DNA of 64,000 nucleotides from Roseiarcus sp050012775 (GTDB lineage: Bacteria > Pseudomonadota > Alphaproteobacteria > Rhizobiales > Beijerinckiaceae): contig JBEKGN010000002.1 of assembly GCA_050012775.1 (NCBI GenBank), positions 211,797-275,796 on the forward strand, written 5' to 3'. Positions 45,249-53,618 of the stretch are shown piece by piece. Under the pieces are notes generated by a model that made no database searches, was not told the origin of the DNA, and saw only the letters and a list, made by a program, of their open reading frames with translations. The translations under genes were made by a program, and so were the position numbers. The number at the start of each line of letters is the position of its first letter. Position 1 is the first letter of the stretch.

Positions 45249-47039
45249 TCATGGCGCGGCTCGCCACCACGAGTCGAGGTTGACGCCGAACATCGGCGTC
45301 TTCTCGGGACGGCCGAGCCCTGAGGAATAGGCGATCCATTGGTCCGGCGCGTAGAACAGCGGCACGATATAAAAGCCCGACAGCAGCAGGCGGTCGAGCG
45401 CGCGCACCGCGGCGACGAAGTCGTCATGTCCGCGCGCGGCGACGACGGCGCCGATCAAAGCGTCGATCGCCGGCGAGGCCGCGCCGCAGATGTTGTAGGA
45501 GCCGTCCATCGCCGCGGCCGGCGAACTCCAGCGGCCGCGTTGTTCGTTGCCCGGCGAGGGCGAGGCGATCCACGAGCCGATCATCATGTCGAAGTCGAAC
45601 CGGGCGCGGCGGCGCTGATATTGCACTTCGTCGACGAGCCGCACGTTCGCCTCGACGCCGATGGTTCTGAGGCTTCGCGAAAAGGCGAGGGCGAGGCGCT
45701 CCTCCTGCCGCGTCTTGACGAGGATTTCGAAGGCGAGCGGCTCGCCGCGCGCGTTCGACAAGACGCCGTTGCGCAAGGCGTAGCCGGCTTGCGTCAGGAG
45801 GTCGAGAGCGCGCCGCGCCAGCGCCCGGTCTCGTCCCGAACCGTCGGAGGCCGGCGGCGCCCACCGCCCCTCCATGACGTCCTCGCGCACGGCGCCGGGG
45901 AAGGGCGCGAGCAGCGCGCGCTCCAAGGCCGAAGCCGGCCGCCCGGCCGAGGCCAATTCGCTGTCGTCGAAGAAGCTGCGCGAGCGCTTGTAGACGCCGT
46001 CATAGAGATTGGCGTTGATCCATTCGAAATCGAACATCGTCGCCAGCGCCTCGCGCGCCCGCGCGTCGGCGAAAATCGCGCGGCGCGTGTTGAAGGCGAA
46101 GCCGGAAACGCCTTTGGGCAAGCCGTAGGGAACCGTCAGCCGGAGGACGCGCCCGTCGCGCGCGGCGGGAAAATCATAGGCGCCGAGCCAGCGCGTCGGA
46201 TCGTCCTCGATGCGGAAATCATACAGCCCGGCCTTGAAAGCTTCGAACATCGCCGAGGCGTCGCGGTAATAGTCGATGCGAATTTCATCGAAATTGTAGA
46301 GCCCGCGCGTGATCGGCAGGTCGCGCGCCCAGTAGTTGGGGTCGCGCCGCAGCACGACGCGCTGGCCCGGCTTGACCTCTTCGACGCGGTAGGGGCCGGA
46401 GGCGACGGGAATCTGCAACGTCTGATCCTCGAAATGCTCGGCGTCGGTGTGGCCGCGCGAGAGCACCGGCATCAGCGCGAGAATCAGCGGCAGTTCGCGA
46501 TCGTTGGCGCCGGAGAGATCGAAGCGCACGGTCAAATCGTCCGGCGTCTCGACGCTCTTGACCAGAGCGTAGGCGGCGCGTTGCGAGGGGAGCCCTTTCG
46601 CCTTGAGCAGGTTGAAGGAGAAGACGATGTCGGCCGCGGTGATCTTCTCCCCGTCGGAAAAATGGGCGGCCGGGTCGATGTGAAAGGCGATGCGATCGCG
46701 CGCGTCGTCGGTCTCGATGGAGCGCGCGACGAGGCCGTAAAGCGTGAAGGGCTCGTCGGCCGAGCGCATCATCAGCGATTGATAGACGTTGCCGACAAGG
46801 CCTTGCGCGGTCGACAACGCCTTGACGTTGTACGGATTGAGGCTGTCGAACGCGCCGAGATAGGCGAGGGCGAGGCGCCCGCCCTTCGGCGCGTCGGGAT
46901 TGACATACGGCAGATGCGCGAAGTCCGGCCCCAGCGCCGGGGCGCCGTGCATGGCGATCGCATGGGTCGGCGGCGGCTCGTCGGCCCGCGCCGCCGCGAC
47001 GACGGCGGCCAGCAAGAGGAGAATCGACAGAAGTCTCAT
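45249..47039 (-). CDS. YejA-like peptide ABC transporter substrate-binding protein
   Basis: 596-residue type II (SBP_bac_5) receptor. Signal peptide of about 19 residues (LLSILLLLAAVVAAARA). Then the YejA/MppA-type HAIAMHGAPALGPDFAHLPYVNPDAPKGG segment, here split: HAIAMHGAPALGP then YVNPDAPKGG. FSDGEKITAADIVFSFNLL near 127 is the SBP_5 hallmark. Likely binds oligopeptides or microcin-like peptides for a YejABEF-type importer. No permease or ATPase gene is adjacent, so this is an orphan receptor or uses a distant transporter. Confidence 0.85.
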   Translation of the reverse strand: MRLLSILLLLAAVVAAARADEPPPTHAIAMHGAPALGPDFAHLPYVNPDAPKGGRLALAYLGAFDSLNPYNVKALSTAQGLVGNVYQSLMMRSADEPFTLYGLVARSIETDDARDRIAFHIDPAAHFSDGEKITAADIVFSFNLLKAKGLPSQRAAYALVKSVETPDDLTVRFDLSGANDRELPLILALMPVLSRGHTDAEHFEDQTLQIPVASGPYRVEEVKPGQRVVLRRDPNYWARDLPITRGLYNFDEIRIDYYRDASAMFEAFKAGLYDFRIEDDPTRWLGAYDFPAARDGRVLRLTVPYGLPKGVSGFAFNTRRAIFADARAREALATMFDFEWINANLYDGVYKRSRSFFDDSELASAGRPASALERALLAPFPGAVREDVMEGRWAPPASDGSGRDRALARRALDLLTQAGYALRNGVLSNARGEPLAFEILVKTRQEERLALAFSRSLRTIGVEANVRLVDEVQYQRRRARFDFDMMIGSWIASPSPGNEQRGRWSSPAAAMDGSYNICGAASPAIDALIGAVVAARGHDDFVAAVRALDRLLLSGFYIVPLFYAPDQWIAYSSGLGRPEKTPMFGVNLDSWWRAAP

Positions 47040-47324
47040 CCGCCCATCTTAAAGAACCGGCGCCGGCGCGTCACCGCCGGGGCGTTGGGGGCGGTCGGGA
47101 CGAGCGGCCGACGAACCCGCGAGTGTGGCCGCCGGGCCTCGCTCGTCCGGCAAGATGCCGCGGACGCGAAATTCTTGTTGGATTGTCGTCGCGAATATGG
47201 AAAGAGGTCGCCGACAACGCGATCGCGAGACGCGCCCCTTTGCAGCCTTATTGTCGATGCAAGGGTCGCCGGCGCCGCGTCAATCGTGGCAAGAGCTTCT
47301 GATCACCGATCGAAAGGACGATTC

Positions 47325-48044
47325 ATGACCTCCCCGTTCGTGCGCCTTGGCGCGTTGACTTTGGCTGCCGGGCTGGTCCTGGCGGCGGGCGGCGCGTTCG
47401 CGCAGGCGACGAAGCCCGCCGCTCCGGCCGCCGCGGCTCCGGCGCCGGCCGCCCCGGCTCCCGCCGCGCCGCCCAGCGGTCCGGTGAGGCTCGACTTGAC
47501 GCCGATGCAGGCGCCGTGGACGAAGATTTGCGGCAAGGACCAGGGCTCGGGCAAGGATGTTTGCTACACCACGCGCGATTTCGGCCAAGCGGCCGACCAG
47601 CCGCCGACCCTCGCGATCGCCATCTATCAGATGGCGAACGAGGAACGGCGCATCGCGCGTTTTCTCCTGCCGGTCGGTCTGCTGCTGCGGCCCGGTTTTC
47701 GTCTGGTGATCGACAAGGGCGAGCCGATCGACGGCAAGTTCGCGATCTGCTTCCCCAACGGCTGCTTCGCCGAGGCGGAGCTCAACAACGCCACGCTCGG
47801 CGCCTTGAAGAAAGCGCAGACCGCCAGCGTGACCGTGCGCAATCAAGCCAATATCGAAGTCACGTTCAATTTGCCGATGAAAGATTTCGCTACGGCGTTC
47901 GACGGCCCGGCGGTCGATCCGAAGGTGCTCGCGCAGCAGAACCAGGAGTTGCAGAAGCAGCTCGAGGAGAAGGCGCGCCTGCAGCGTCAGCAGCTCGAGC
48001 AGCAGCAGTCCGGCGCGCCCGCCCCCGCGGCGCCGGCGAAATAA
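47325..48044 (+). CDS. Invasion-associated locus B (IalB) family exported protein
   Basis: 239 residues. The signal peptide (to AFAQ, residue ~27) is followed by an Ala/Pro linker. An IalB domain follows with PWTKICGKDQGSGKDVCYTTRD near 64, LLPVGLLLRPGFRLVID near 112 and FPNGCFAEAELN near 141. A Gln/Lys-rich coiled tail runs from ~200. First described in Bartonella; in free-living alphaproteobacteria the role is unknown, probably outer-membrane or periplasmic. The start at 47325 has AAAGGA upstream. The 285-bp gap to the divergent receptor gene holds its promoter region only. Confidence 0.82.
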   Translation: MTSPFVRLGALTLAAGLVLAAGGAFAQATKPAAPAAAAPAPAAPAPAAPPSGPVRLDLTPMQAPWTKICGKDQGSGKDVCYTTRDFGQAADQPPTLAIAIYQMANEERRIARFLLPVGLLLRPGFRLVIDKGEPIDGKFAICFPNGCFAEAELNNATLGALKKAQTASVTVRNQANIEVTFNLPMKDFATAFDGPAVDPKVLAQQNQELQKQLEEKARLQRQQLEQQQSGAPAPAAPAK

Positions 48045-48077
48045 CGCGCCGCGCGCGCGGCTAGGAACGGTCGCGGC

Positions 48078-48102
48078 CGTCCCCGGATGAGGTCCGGGGA
48101 CG
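48078..48102. repeat. REP-like hairpin (possible terminator)
   Basis: CGTCCCCGG (48078-48086), loop ATGAGGT, CCGGGGACG (48094-48102), a perfect 9-bp stem between the convergent IalB and HspQ genes. The CCCCGGATNNGGTCCGGGG pattern is common in interspersed palindromes of this bacterial order. There is no U-tract. Confidence 0.6.
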
Positions 48103-48134
48103 GGAAGGCGGTGGGGACTGGCGCGCGGAGCCGT

Positions 48135-48467
48135 TCAGCTCGCCATCCACTTGCCGCGCATGCGGTAATTGCCGTTTTCGGAGCGCACGAACAATTCGTC
48201 CACCTGGGGATGGCGCACGGGTTCGCCGGACTCGTCGGGCAGGAGATTCTGCTCCGACACATAAGCGACGTACTGGCTCTCGGTGTTTTCGGCGTAGAGG
48301 TGGTAGAAGGGTTGGTTTTTGACCGGGCGCAGTTCCTCGGGGATCGAGCGCCACCATTCCTCGGTGTTGGCGAATATCGGGTCGACGTTGTAGATAACGC
48401 CGCGGAATGGGTAGACGCGGTGCCTGACGACTTGACCGATACCGAACTTTGCGACGCGACTTTCCAT
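48135..48467 (-). CDS. hspQ: Heat shock protein HspQ (hemimethylated-DNA-binding family)
   Basis: 110 residues. The YccV-like core runs from FGIGQVVRHRVYPFRGVIYNVD (cut here: FGIGQVVRHR and FRGVIYNVD) through W39-W40, NQPFYHLYAE and YVSEQNLLPD. In E. coli HspQ is a Lon specificity-enhancing factor and heat-inducible. The start at 48467 gives the family N-terminus; an in-frame ATG at 48524 adds 19 unconserved residues. Confidence 0.9.
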   Translation of the reverse strand: MESRVAKFGIGQVVRHRVYPFRGVIYNVDPIFANTEEWWRSIPEELRPVKNQPFYHLYAENTESQYVAYVSEQNLLPDESGEPVRHPQVDELFVRSENGNYRMRGKWMAS

Positions 48468-48520
48468 GGGACTTGAAACTTTGTAAGAAAAATTTTGGTT
48501 ACGCCGCTCGCTCGTTTCTG

Positions 48521-49582
48521 TCAATTTTTCGTCCCGCCGTGCAAATTATACCGCACCGCGAACGTCGGGTCCTTTTGCGCGACCTGACGGGCGAGGTCGA
48601 CCATCACGCGCGCTTGTTTCCATGTCGCGTCGTCCTGCATTTTGCCGTCGATCATGACCGCGCCCGACCCGTCGGGCATCGCGGCGAGGATTTTTTGCGC
48701 GAAGGCGACCTCGGCGGGATCGGGAGAAAACACCGCCTTGGCGATTTCGATCTGGCTGGGGTGCAGGGTCCAGGCGCCCGCGCAGCCCATGAGGAACGCG
48801 TTGCGGAACTGCGTTTCGCAGGCCGCGGCGTCGGAAAAGTCGCCGAACGGGCCGTAGAACGGCTTGATGCCGTTGGCCGCGCAAGCGTCGACCATCCGCG
48901 CGATCGTGTAGTGCCAGAGATCCTGCTGCGCGCTCGCGCGGGGCGCGCCGGGCTCGCCGGAATCCGAGAGAACGCGATAATCGGGGTGACCGCCTCCGAC
49001 CCGCGTCGTCTTCATCGCGCGCGAAGCGGCGAGGTCGGCCGGCCCGAGGCTCATGCCGTGCATGCGCGGGGACGCCGCCGCGATGGCGGCGACGTTATTG
49101 ACGCCCTCGGCCGTCTCGAGGATCGCATGCACGAGAATGGGCCTTTTGACCGCGTGCCGCGCCTCGAGCAGAGCGAGATACTGGTCGATGAAATGAATGT
49201 CCCAGGGACCCTCGACTTTCGGCAGCATGACGACGTCGAGCTTGTCGCCGATTTCGCCGATCAGGCGCGTCATGTCGTCGAGGAACCAGGGCGAATTCAG
49301 CGCGTTGACGCGGACCCACAGTCCCGTCGCGCCGAAATCGACGGCGCGAGCCATGGCGATGAATCCTTCACGCGCCGCCGCTTTCGCTTCGACGGGAATC
49401 GCGTCCTCGAGGTTTCCGAGGACGACATCGACCTGGGCCGCGAGTTCGCCTGCCTTGGCGCGCATCTTTTCGATGTGCGGGGGCACGAAATGGATCATGC
49501 GTTCGACCCGCGAAGGCAGTTCGCGAAAAGGGCGCGGCGCGCCGATCGCGAGGGGTTCGAGAAATTTGCGCGGGGCTTTCAT
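48521..49582 (-). CDS. HpcH/HpaI-family CoA-ester lyase, malyl-CoA-lyase-like
   Basis: 353 residues, longer than Mcl1/MclA (~320). Family marks are VLGNLEDAIP near 53 (metal/CoA acid residues), WVRVNAL near 90, VHAILETAEGVNNV near 152, an MSLGPADLAAS element near 177, PFYGPFGDFSD near 235 and WTLHPSQIEIAKAVFSP near 268. The second half matches L-malyl-CoA/beta-methylmalyl-CoA lyase well, while the N-terminus (HFVPPHIEKMRAKA) is of a separate paralogous type. Possible role: cleavage of malyl- or methylmalyl-CoA in the serine or ethylmalonyl-CoA pathway. No partner genes adjoin it. Confidence 0.78.
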   Translation of the reverse strand: MKAPRKFLEPLAIGAPRPFRELPSRVERMIHFVPPHIEKMRAKAGELAAQVDVVLGNLEDAIPVEAKAAAREGFIAMARAVDFGATGLWVRVNALNSPWFLDDMTRLIGEIGDKLDVVMLPKVEGPWDIHFIDQYLALLEARHAVKRPILVHAILETAEGVNNVAAIAAASPRMHGMSLGPADLAASRAMKTTRVGGGHPDYRVLSDSGEPGAPRASAQQDLWHYTIARMVDACAANGIKPFYGPFGDFSDAAACETQFRNAFLMGCAGAWTLHPSQIEIAKAVFSPDPAEVAFAQKILAAMPDGSGAVMIDGKMQDDATWKQARVMVDLARQVAQKDPTFAVRYNLHGGTKN

Positions 49583-49663
49583 GGAAACTCCGAAAGAACT
49601 GCGATGCCGGGATCACGCCATAGGGCGAATTGGCCGCGGCGGCAATATCGCGGCGCGCCGCGT

Positions 49664-51421
49664 TCATCCGCCGCCCGGCAGCGCGGCGACGGTCGGCGCC
49701 GACCAGGGTCCGGAGAGCATGATCGTCAGCCGTGCGGCGTCGGTCGAAGGCGCGCCCTGGGCGTCGGCCTGGGTCGCCACCAACCGCGTACGGAATTCGC
49801 GCGCCGCGATGTCGATCGCGCCTTCGATGGCGAGCACGGACCCGGGCCCCTCGACCCGAGCCCCGCCGATTTCGGCGATTCCGTTGGCAATCGTGAATTG
49901 AGCGCGCGCGCGGGTGAACGTCGTTTGCCCGATGGCCATGTCGCGGGCCACGTCGATCGGCCGCCGCAGGCTTCGGCGCATCGCTTCCTCGATGCTCACG
50001 CCGTCGATGACGCCGGGTTGCAGGTCGAGCGAGGCGGCGCCGGCCAACGAAGCGACGGAGTCGGCGGGCGCGAAGCCGGTCGATCGTAAGGAAAAGTCGA
50101 GGCCGCCGCGTCCCCTGTAGCGGTTCCAGCCGAAGTCGGCGAGAGCGGCGCCGACGTCGGCGTCGACCAGCGAGCCGGTCAAACGCGTCTCCAGCCCGCT
50201 CGCTCCGCGCGCGAGCGTCAGCTGGCCCTTCAAGACGCCCTGGTAGGCGCCGGCGTCGAGAAGCTTCGCGGTGAGTTGCCCGTCCTTGCAGATGAGCGAG
50301 CCGGCGGCGTCGTCGATGTGATGGCCGCCCCAATCGGCGTGCGCGGCGGAAATTCGCAAGTCGAGGTCGAGGCCGCGAGCCGGCGTGAAGCCGAATGGCT
50401 CGGCGCTCCAGCCGCCCTGGGCGTTCAAGAACATCGGCGGCGCGCCGACCAAGGGCTCGATTTTCAGCGAGTCCGCTGCGAGCGTGCCGGAAATCGCCGT
50501 CCGATCGCTTTCGCGCGAGAGGGTCAGCGCGCCCTCGAACTTCTGCCCGGCGAGATCGAGCCGCGCGTCGGTAAGGGCGAGCGAAGCGCCGTTCGTCTGC
50601 GCCTTGCCCTCGAGGGAAAGCGCGTCGCCGACGAACAACGGCGCGGGGCCGGCGCCGAAGAGGCGCTCCAGCGCGCCGAGCGAGTGGATTTGCGCCGAGA
50701 CGTCGCCCGAGAGTCCCGAGTTGGCGTCGCCGCCCCACGTCCCGTCCAAAGTGAGGGAGAGGGGACGCGAATCGATCGCGAGCTTCACGCCGGTCGGGCG
50801 TTTTCTCAGCCCCTCCCGCGGGTTGTCGATCCTGCCTTCAATCGTCACGCCTTCGTCGCGCCACGCGCCGGCGAGGACGAAGCTCATGGGCTTGTCGACG
50901 CCCGGCCAATCGAACGATCCGTCGAGGCTCTCGATCAAAGTGTCGAACTGATGGACGGCGCTCACGATATGCAGCACGCCGCCGGAAAGACGCACATGCG
51001 ACCAGAGGGCGGACGGCTCGCCGTCCTCGGCGCCGGACAAGGCGTGTTCCTTTGCGGCGGCGACCGGCGTCGCGTCGAGATCGATGAACGCGGTCGGGCG
51101 GCGCAATGTTGCGCCGAGGGGAACGAAGCGTCCGCGAAGCAGTCCCGTCAGAGAAAGGGGAAATCGCGCGACCGGAGCGCTGAGCACGCTTTGGTCGCGG
51201 GCGTCGACCAGTTCCAGGCCGACGACGCGAAGCGTCGGCCACGGGAGCAACGCCAGCGTCGCGCGCGCCGGGCCTCGCCAATGCAGCCCGACGCGCGGCG
51301 ACATCGCCTGATTGATTTCTGCGCCGACCTTGGCCGAGCCGACCGGCCAATGATAGGCGCCGCCAGCCAAGACGCCGAGGGCGCAAAGCAAGCCGACCGC
51401 CCATCTCACGCCATGGCGCAT
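49664..51421 (-). CDS. AsmA-like envelope protein
   Basis: 585 residues. One N-terminal membrane anchor (AVGLLCALGVLAGGAYHW) is followed by an AsmA/TamB-like beta-rich domain of alternating polar/nonpolar strands. The C-terminal AsmA_2 region contains ARGASGLETRLTGSLVDADV-like strands near 400 and GVSIEEAMRRSLRRPIDVARD near 480. AsmA-like proteins bridge inner and outer membranes and move phospholipids. The gene stands alone. Start ATG 51421. Confidence 0.82.
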   Translation of the reverse strand: MRHGVRWAVGLLCALGVLAGGAYHWPVGSAKVGAEINQAMSPRVGLHWRGPARATLALLPWPTLRVVGLELVDARDQSVLSAPVARFPLSLTGLLRGRFVPLGATLRRPTAFIDLDATPVAAAKEHALSGAEDGEPSALWSHVRLSGGVLHIVSAVHQFDTLIESLDGSFDWPGVDKPMSFVLAGAWRDEGVTIEGRIDNPREGLRKRPTGVKLAIDSRPLSLTLDGTWGGDANSGLSGDVSAQIHSLGALERLFGAGPAPLFVGDALSLEGKAQTNGASLALTDARLDLAGQKFEGALTLSRESDRTAISGTLAADSLKIEPLVGAPPMFLNAQGGWSAEPFGFTPARGLDLDLRISAAHADWGGHHIDDAAGSLICKDGQLTAKLLDAGAYQGVLKGQLTLARGASGLETRLTGSLVDADVGAALADFGWNRYRGRGGLDFSLRSTGFAPADSVASLAGAASLDLQPGVIDGVSIEEAMRRSLRRPIDVARDMAIGQTTFTRARAQFTIANGIAEIGGARVEGPGSVLAIEGAIDIAAREFRTRLVATQADAQGAPSTDAARLTIMLSGPWSAPTVAALPGGG

Positions 51422-51565
51422 TCCTTCCGCTCCAATCGTCGCGACGAGGGCACGCCCGCCTCCGCCACCCAGACTAGCTATAGCGCTTTTTGGCGTGGCG
51501 CGACGGGCGAGGCGCGCCGCCGCGCGCTTGTTAACAATTTGCTGAAGTTCGGCGCGCGGGTCGGG

Positions 51566-52516
51566 CTAATTCGTCGCCGAGACCGGCGGCTCGACGAAGC
51601 GAATCTCGTTTGCGCCGCGCGAATCGGCGTCGGACCGCGGCGCCGCCGCGGCCACCCAGGGGCGGTCGTCGACGCGCGGCCGCTGGACGCTGGCGCGCTC
51701 GAGCGTCGTGAGCGTCGCGCGCCGATCATAGGCCATCGAAGCGGCGGCCAGGGCCGTGAAATCCTCGCGCGCATACGGCGAACGGCGCGCGCCGCGAAAC
51801 ACGACGATTCCGCCTGATGTCATCACGGCGTCGCCTTTTCGTAACGTCGGATCTTGCGAATACGGTGGATTCAGCGCGATCGCGCGATGGCACGCGCAGT
51901 CGCGGTCCAGCGTGGTTCGGTAGCGCAAAGAGGCGGGCAAAGCGGTGTAACGCTCGCCGTTCGTCGAGGCCGCGTCCTCGATTTTGTCCGACGCGGCGGG
52001 CAGGAAATAGAGCGCGGTGGACGCGTCGGGGCAAAGCCCGGCGCAGGTCGCTTCCTCGCTCGCGATTTCGCCGCTCCCTTGGAATGAACTGACGGGGAAA
52101 AAGAATCCGTCGCAGAGGCGCACGCAGACGGGACGGCGGGAAGACAATCTCGTCACGGTGGCGCCCGCGCGCTTCCTGGGCTTGGTCGGGACGCTCGGAT
52201 CGATCGGAATTTCCACGAGGGCCGGCGCGTTCCCGCCGGCCGCCCTCGCGGGATCGAGGGCCGCGGACAGGGCGGCGAGGATTCTGCGCGTGTCGTTCGA
52301 TGCGCCGGCGATATTGGATTGCAGCGCAACCCAGCCCGCCGCGAAGAGGGCTGCGCCGGTGACGAAAGCGGCGAACGCCCGGCGGCGGCGGCGTCCCGCC
52401 GTTTCGAACGAAAGGCCTGACAAATCGACGGACTTCGGCAATCCCGCAATCAAACGGCCAGCCACAAGACGCTCCCCACGCGCTACGACGACGGGAATGG
52501 CGGCTGCAATCCGCAT
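51566..52516 (-). CDS. DUF2865 domain protein
   Basis: 316 residues. A membrane segment near residues 48-66 (AAFVTGAALFAAGWVAL) is followed by a periplasmic Cys-rich domain with RRPVCVRLCDGFFFPVS near 130, CAGLCPDASTALYFLP near 158 and DCACHRAIALNPPY near 205. The conserved cysteines likely form disulfides. DUF2865 proteins are confined to this bacterial order and have no known function. Start ATG 52516. Confidence 0.82.
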   Translation of the reverse strand: MRIAAAIPVVVARGERLVAGRLIAGLPKSVDLSGLSFETAGRRRRRAFAAFVTGAALFAAGWVALQSNIAGASNDTRRILAALSAALDPARAAGGNAPALVEIPIDPSVPTKPRKRAGATVTRLSSRRPVCVRLCDGFFFPVSSFQGSGEIASEEATCAGLCPDASTALYFLPAASDKIEDAASTNGERYTALPASLRYRTTLDRDCACHRAIALNPPYSQDPTLRKGDAVMTSGGIVVFRGARRSPYAREDFTALAAASMAYDRRATLTTLERASVQRPRVDDRPWVAAAAPRSDADSRGANEIRFVEPPVSATN

Positions 52517-52650
52517 TTCCTAACAAATGATTAAGATCGTTCGGCGGATTGTCGCAAATGGAATCGAGCGTCATGGTTAGCGCGCGACCCCGCGCGCCGC
52601 GGGGCGTCGCCGCGGGCCGTATTCGATCCCGGGTTCGGCGCCGCCGAGGC

Positions 52651-52764
52651 TCAGGCTTCACGGCGTTTGCGCTGGCGGTATTGGTCGGTGACGACCGCGG
52701 CGATGATGACCGCGCCCTTGATGACTTCCTGGTAATCGGCGCCGCGCTCTGAGGGGCGCATCGC
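52651..52764 (-). pseudogene. C-terminal remnant of a sugar ABC transporter permease (RbsC/XylH type)
   Basis: A minus-strand frame ending at TGA 52653-52651 reads RGADYQEVIKGAVIIAAVV and then TDQYRQRKRREA. This matches the last transmembrane helix and basic tail of ribose/xylose-type permeases (VIKGAVILLAV then D-Q-x-R-x-R-R). No upstream part of the permease and no ATPase or receptor gene exists nearby, so only the tail survives. The frame continues upstream to an ATG near 52764 without family similarity. Confidence 0.6.
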
Positions 52765-52768
52765 CACG

Positions 52769-52910
52769 CTATTGGGCGCGGGTAATGGCTCGGGCGCCGG
52801 CTCAGCGGTCGGCTTTGCCGCAACCTTGCGCCGTCCGGCGAGCGCCGAGCAGCGCGGCGAGCGTCGTCGTGATGATCGGGCGGAGGCGGATCAGCGCCGC
52901 TTCGAGGACG
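52769..52910 (-). pseudogene. 3' fragment of an RND efflux pump gene with internal deletion
   Basis: The DNA is clearly homologous to the 3' end of the intact RND gene at 55701-58835. The stop codon and Pro/Ala tail (52769-52841) align with 55701-55783. After GCGCCGAG (52842-52849) homology jumps to 55933 and continues to about 52905. Both ends of the 149-bp deletion carry GCGCCGAG in the intact copy (55784-55791, 55933-55940), and 149 is not a multiple of three, so the reading frame is broken. The IRFRPIIMTTLAALLGA-like segment is still readable in another frame. This is a decayed duplicate. Confidence 0.8.
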
Positions 52911-52947
52911 CGACGCTCCCTGCGCCAGGCTCCTCGCTTCGGCGATT

Positions 52948-53451
52948 TCAATGGGCGCTCGACACGACGACCGACGAGGCTTTGATCAACCCGTCGATGC
53001 GCGCCCGCTGGCGTTCGAAGGCCAAGAATGCTTCGCCCTGGAGACGACGGCCGGCCGCCAGCTTGACGCGCAGCGGATCCACTCTATGGCCGGCGATCTG
53101 GACCTCGTAATAGAGGTGGGGGCCTGTGGAGAGCCCGGTCGAGCCGACATAGGCGATCGCCTGCCCCTGGCGAACGCGCGCGCCGAGGGACACGCCGCGC
53201 GCGAAACCGGAGACATGGGCATAGGTCGTCTCGTAGCCCCAATCGCGACGAATGCGGATGAATTTGCCGTAACCCCATTGCGAATCGATCGCCTCGACCA
53301 CGCCGGCGTAGTCGACGCCCTGATGGAAACGCCGATCGCTCAAGACGGGGTGAATCCGCCAGCCAAAACCGTCGCCGAGGCGCGCGCTCGAATGTCTCGC
53401 GAGGCGCCCCTCGCTCGGCGGCGTCGTCGCATTGCCCCTCATGACCAACAA
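52948..53451 (-). pseudogene. Degenerate M23 (LytM) peptidase remnant
   Basis: 167-residue frame matching the LytM domain: WRIHPVLSDRRFHQGVDYAG (residues 31-50) keeps the first zinc pair H43 and D47, and TYAHVSGFARGVSLGARVRQ is normal. However, about a dozen residues expected after VDYAG (the PxGTPIxAxxxG strand) are missing. The final HxH zinc motif is H112-L-Y114, so a zinc ligand is lost. The N-terminal anchor and coiled coil of intact rhizobial M23 proteins are also absent. Probably an inactive pseudogene; a divergent non-catalytic LytM protein is less likely. Confidence 0.7.
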
Positions 53452-53618
53452 ATATCATCCTCGGCAGCGAGTCGGTCCCAATGAAGCCGGCTGTTTCGGT
53501 CGTCTCGGCTGGGAGAGACGCTCCTCCCTTCTCGATGCGCCCAGGCCCGCAAGCGGAAGCCGGTCAAGGGTGGAAGCGATGGCGATCTTGATCGGCGCGC
53601 CTATCGACGCGGGCGCCG

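Noticed and set aside
45339..47324. A long N-terminal extension of the IalB frame over the peptide-receptor gene
   Set aside because: The extension is antisense to a real gene, and the signal peptide and ribosome site place the IalB start at 47325.
53455..53618. N-terminal part of the M23 peptidase in the adjoining minus frame (LDRLPLAGLGAS)
   Set aside because: The similarity to the pre-LytM region of related proteins is too weak to claim.
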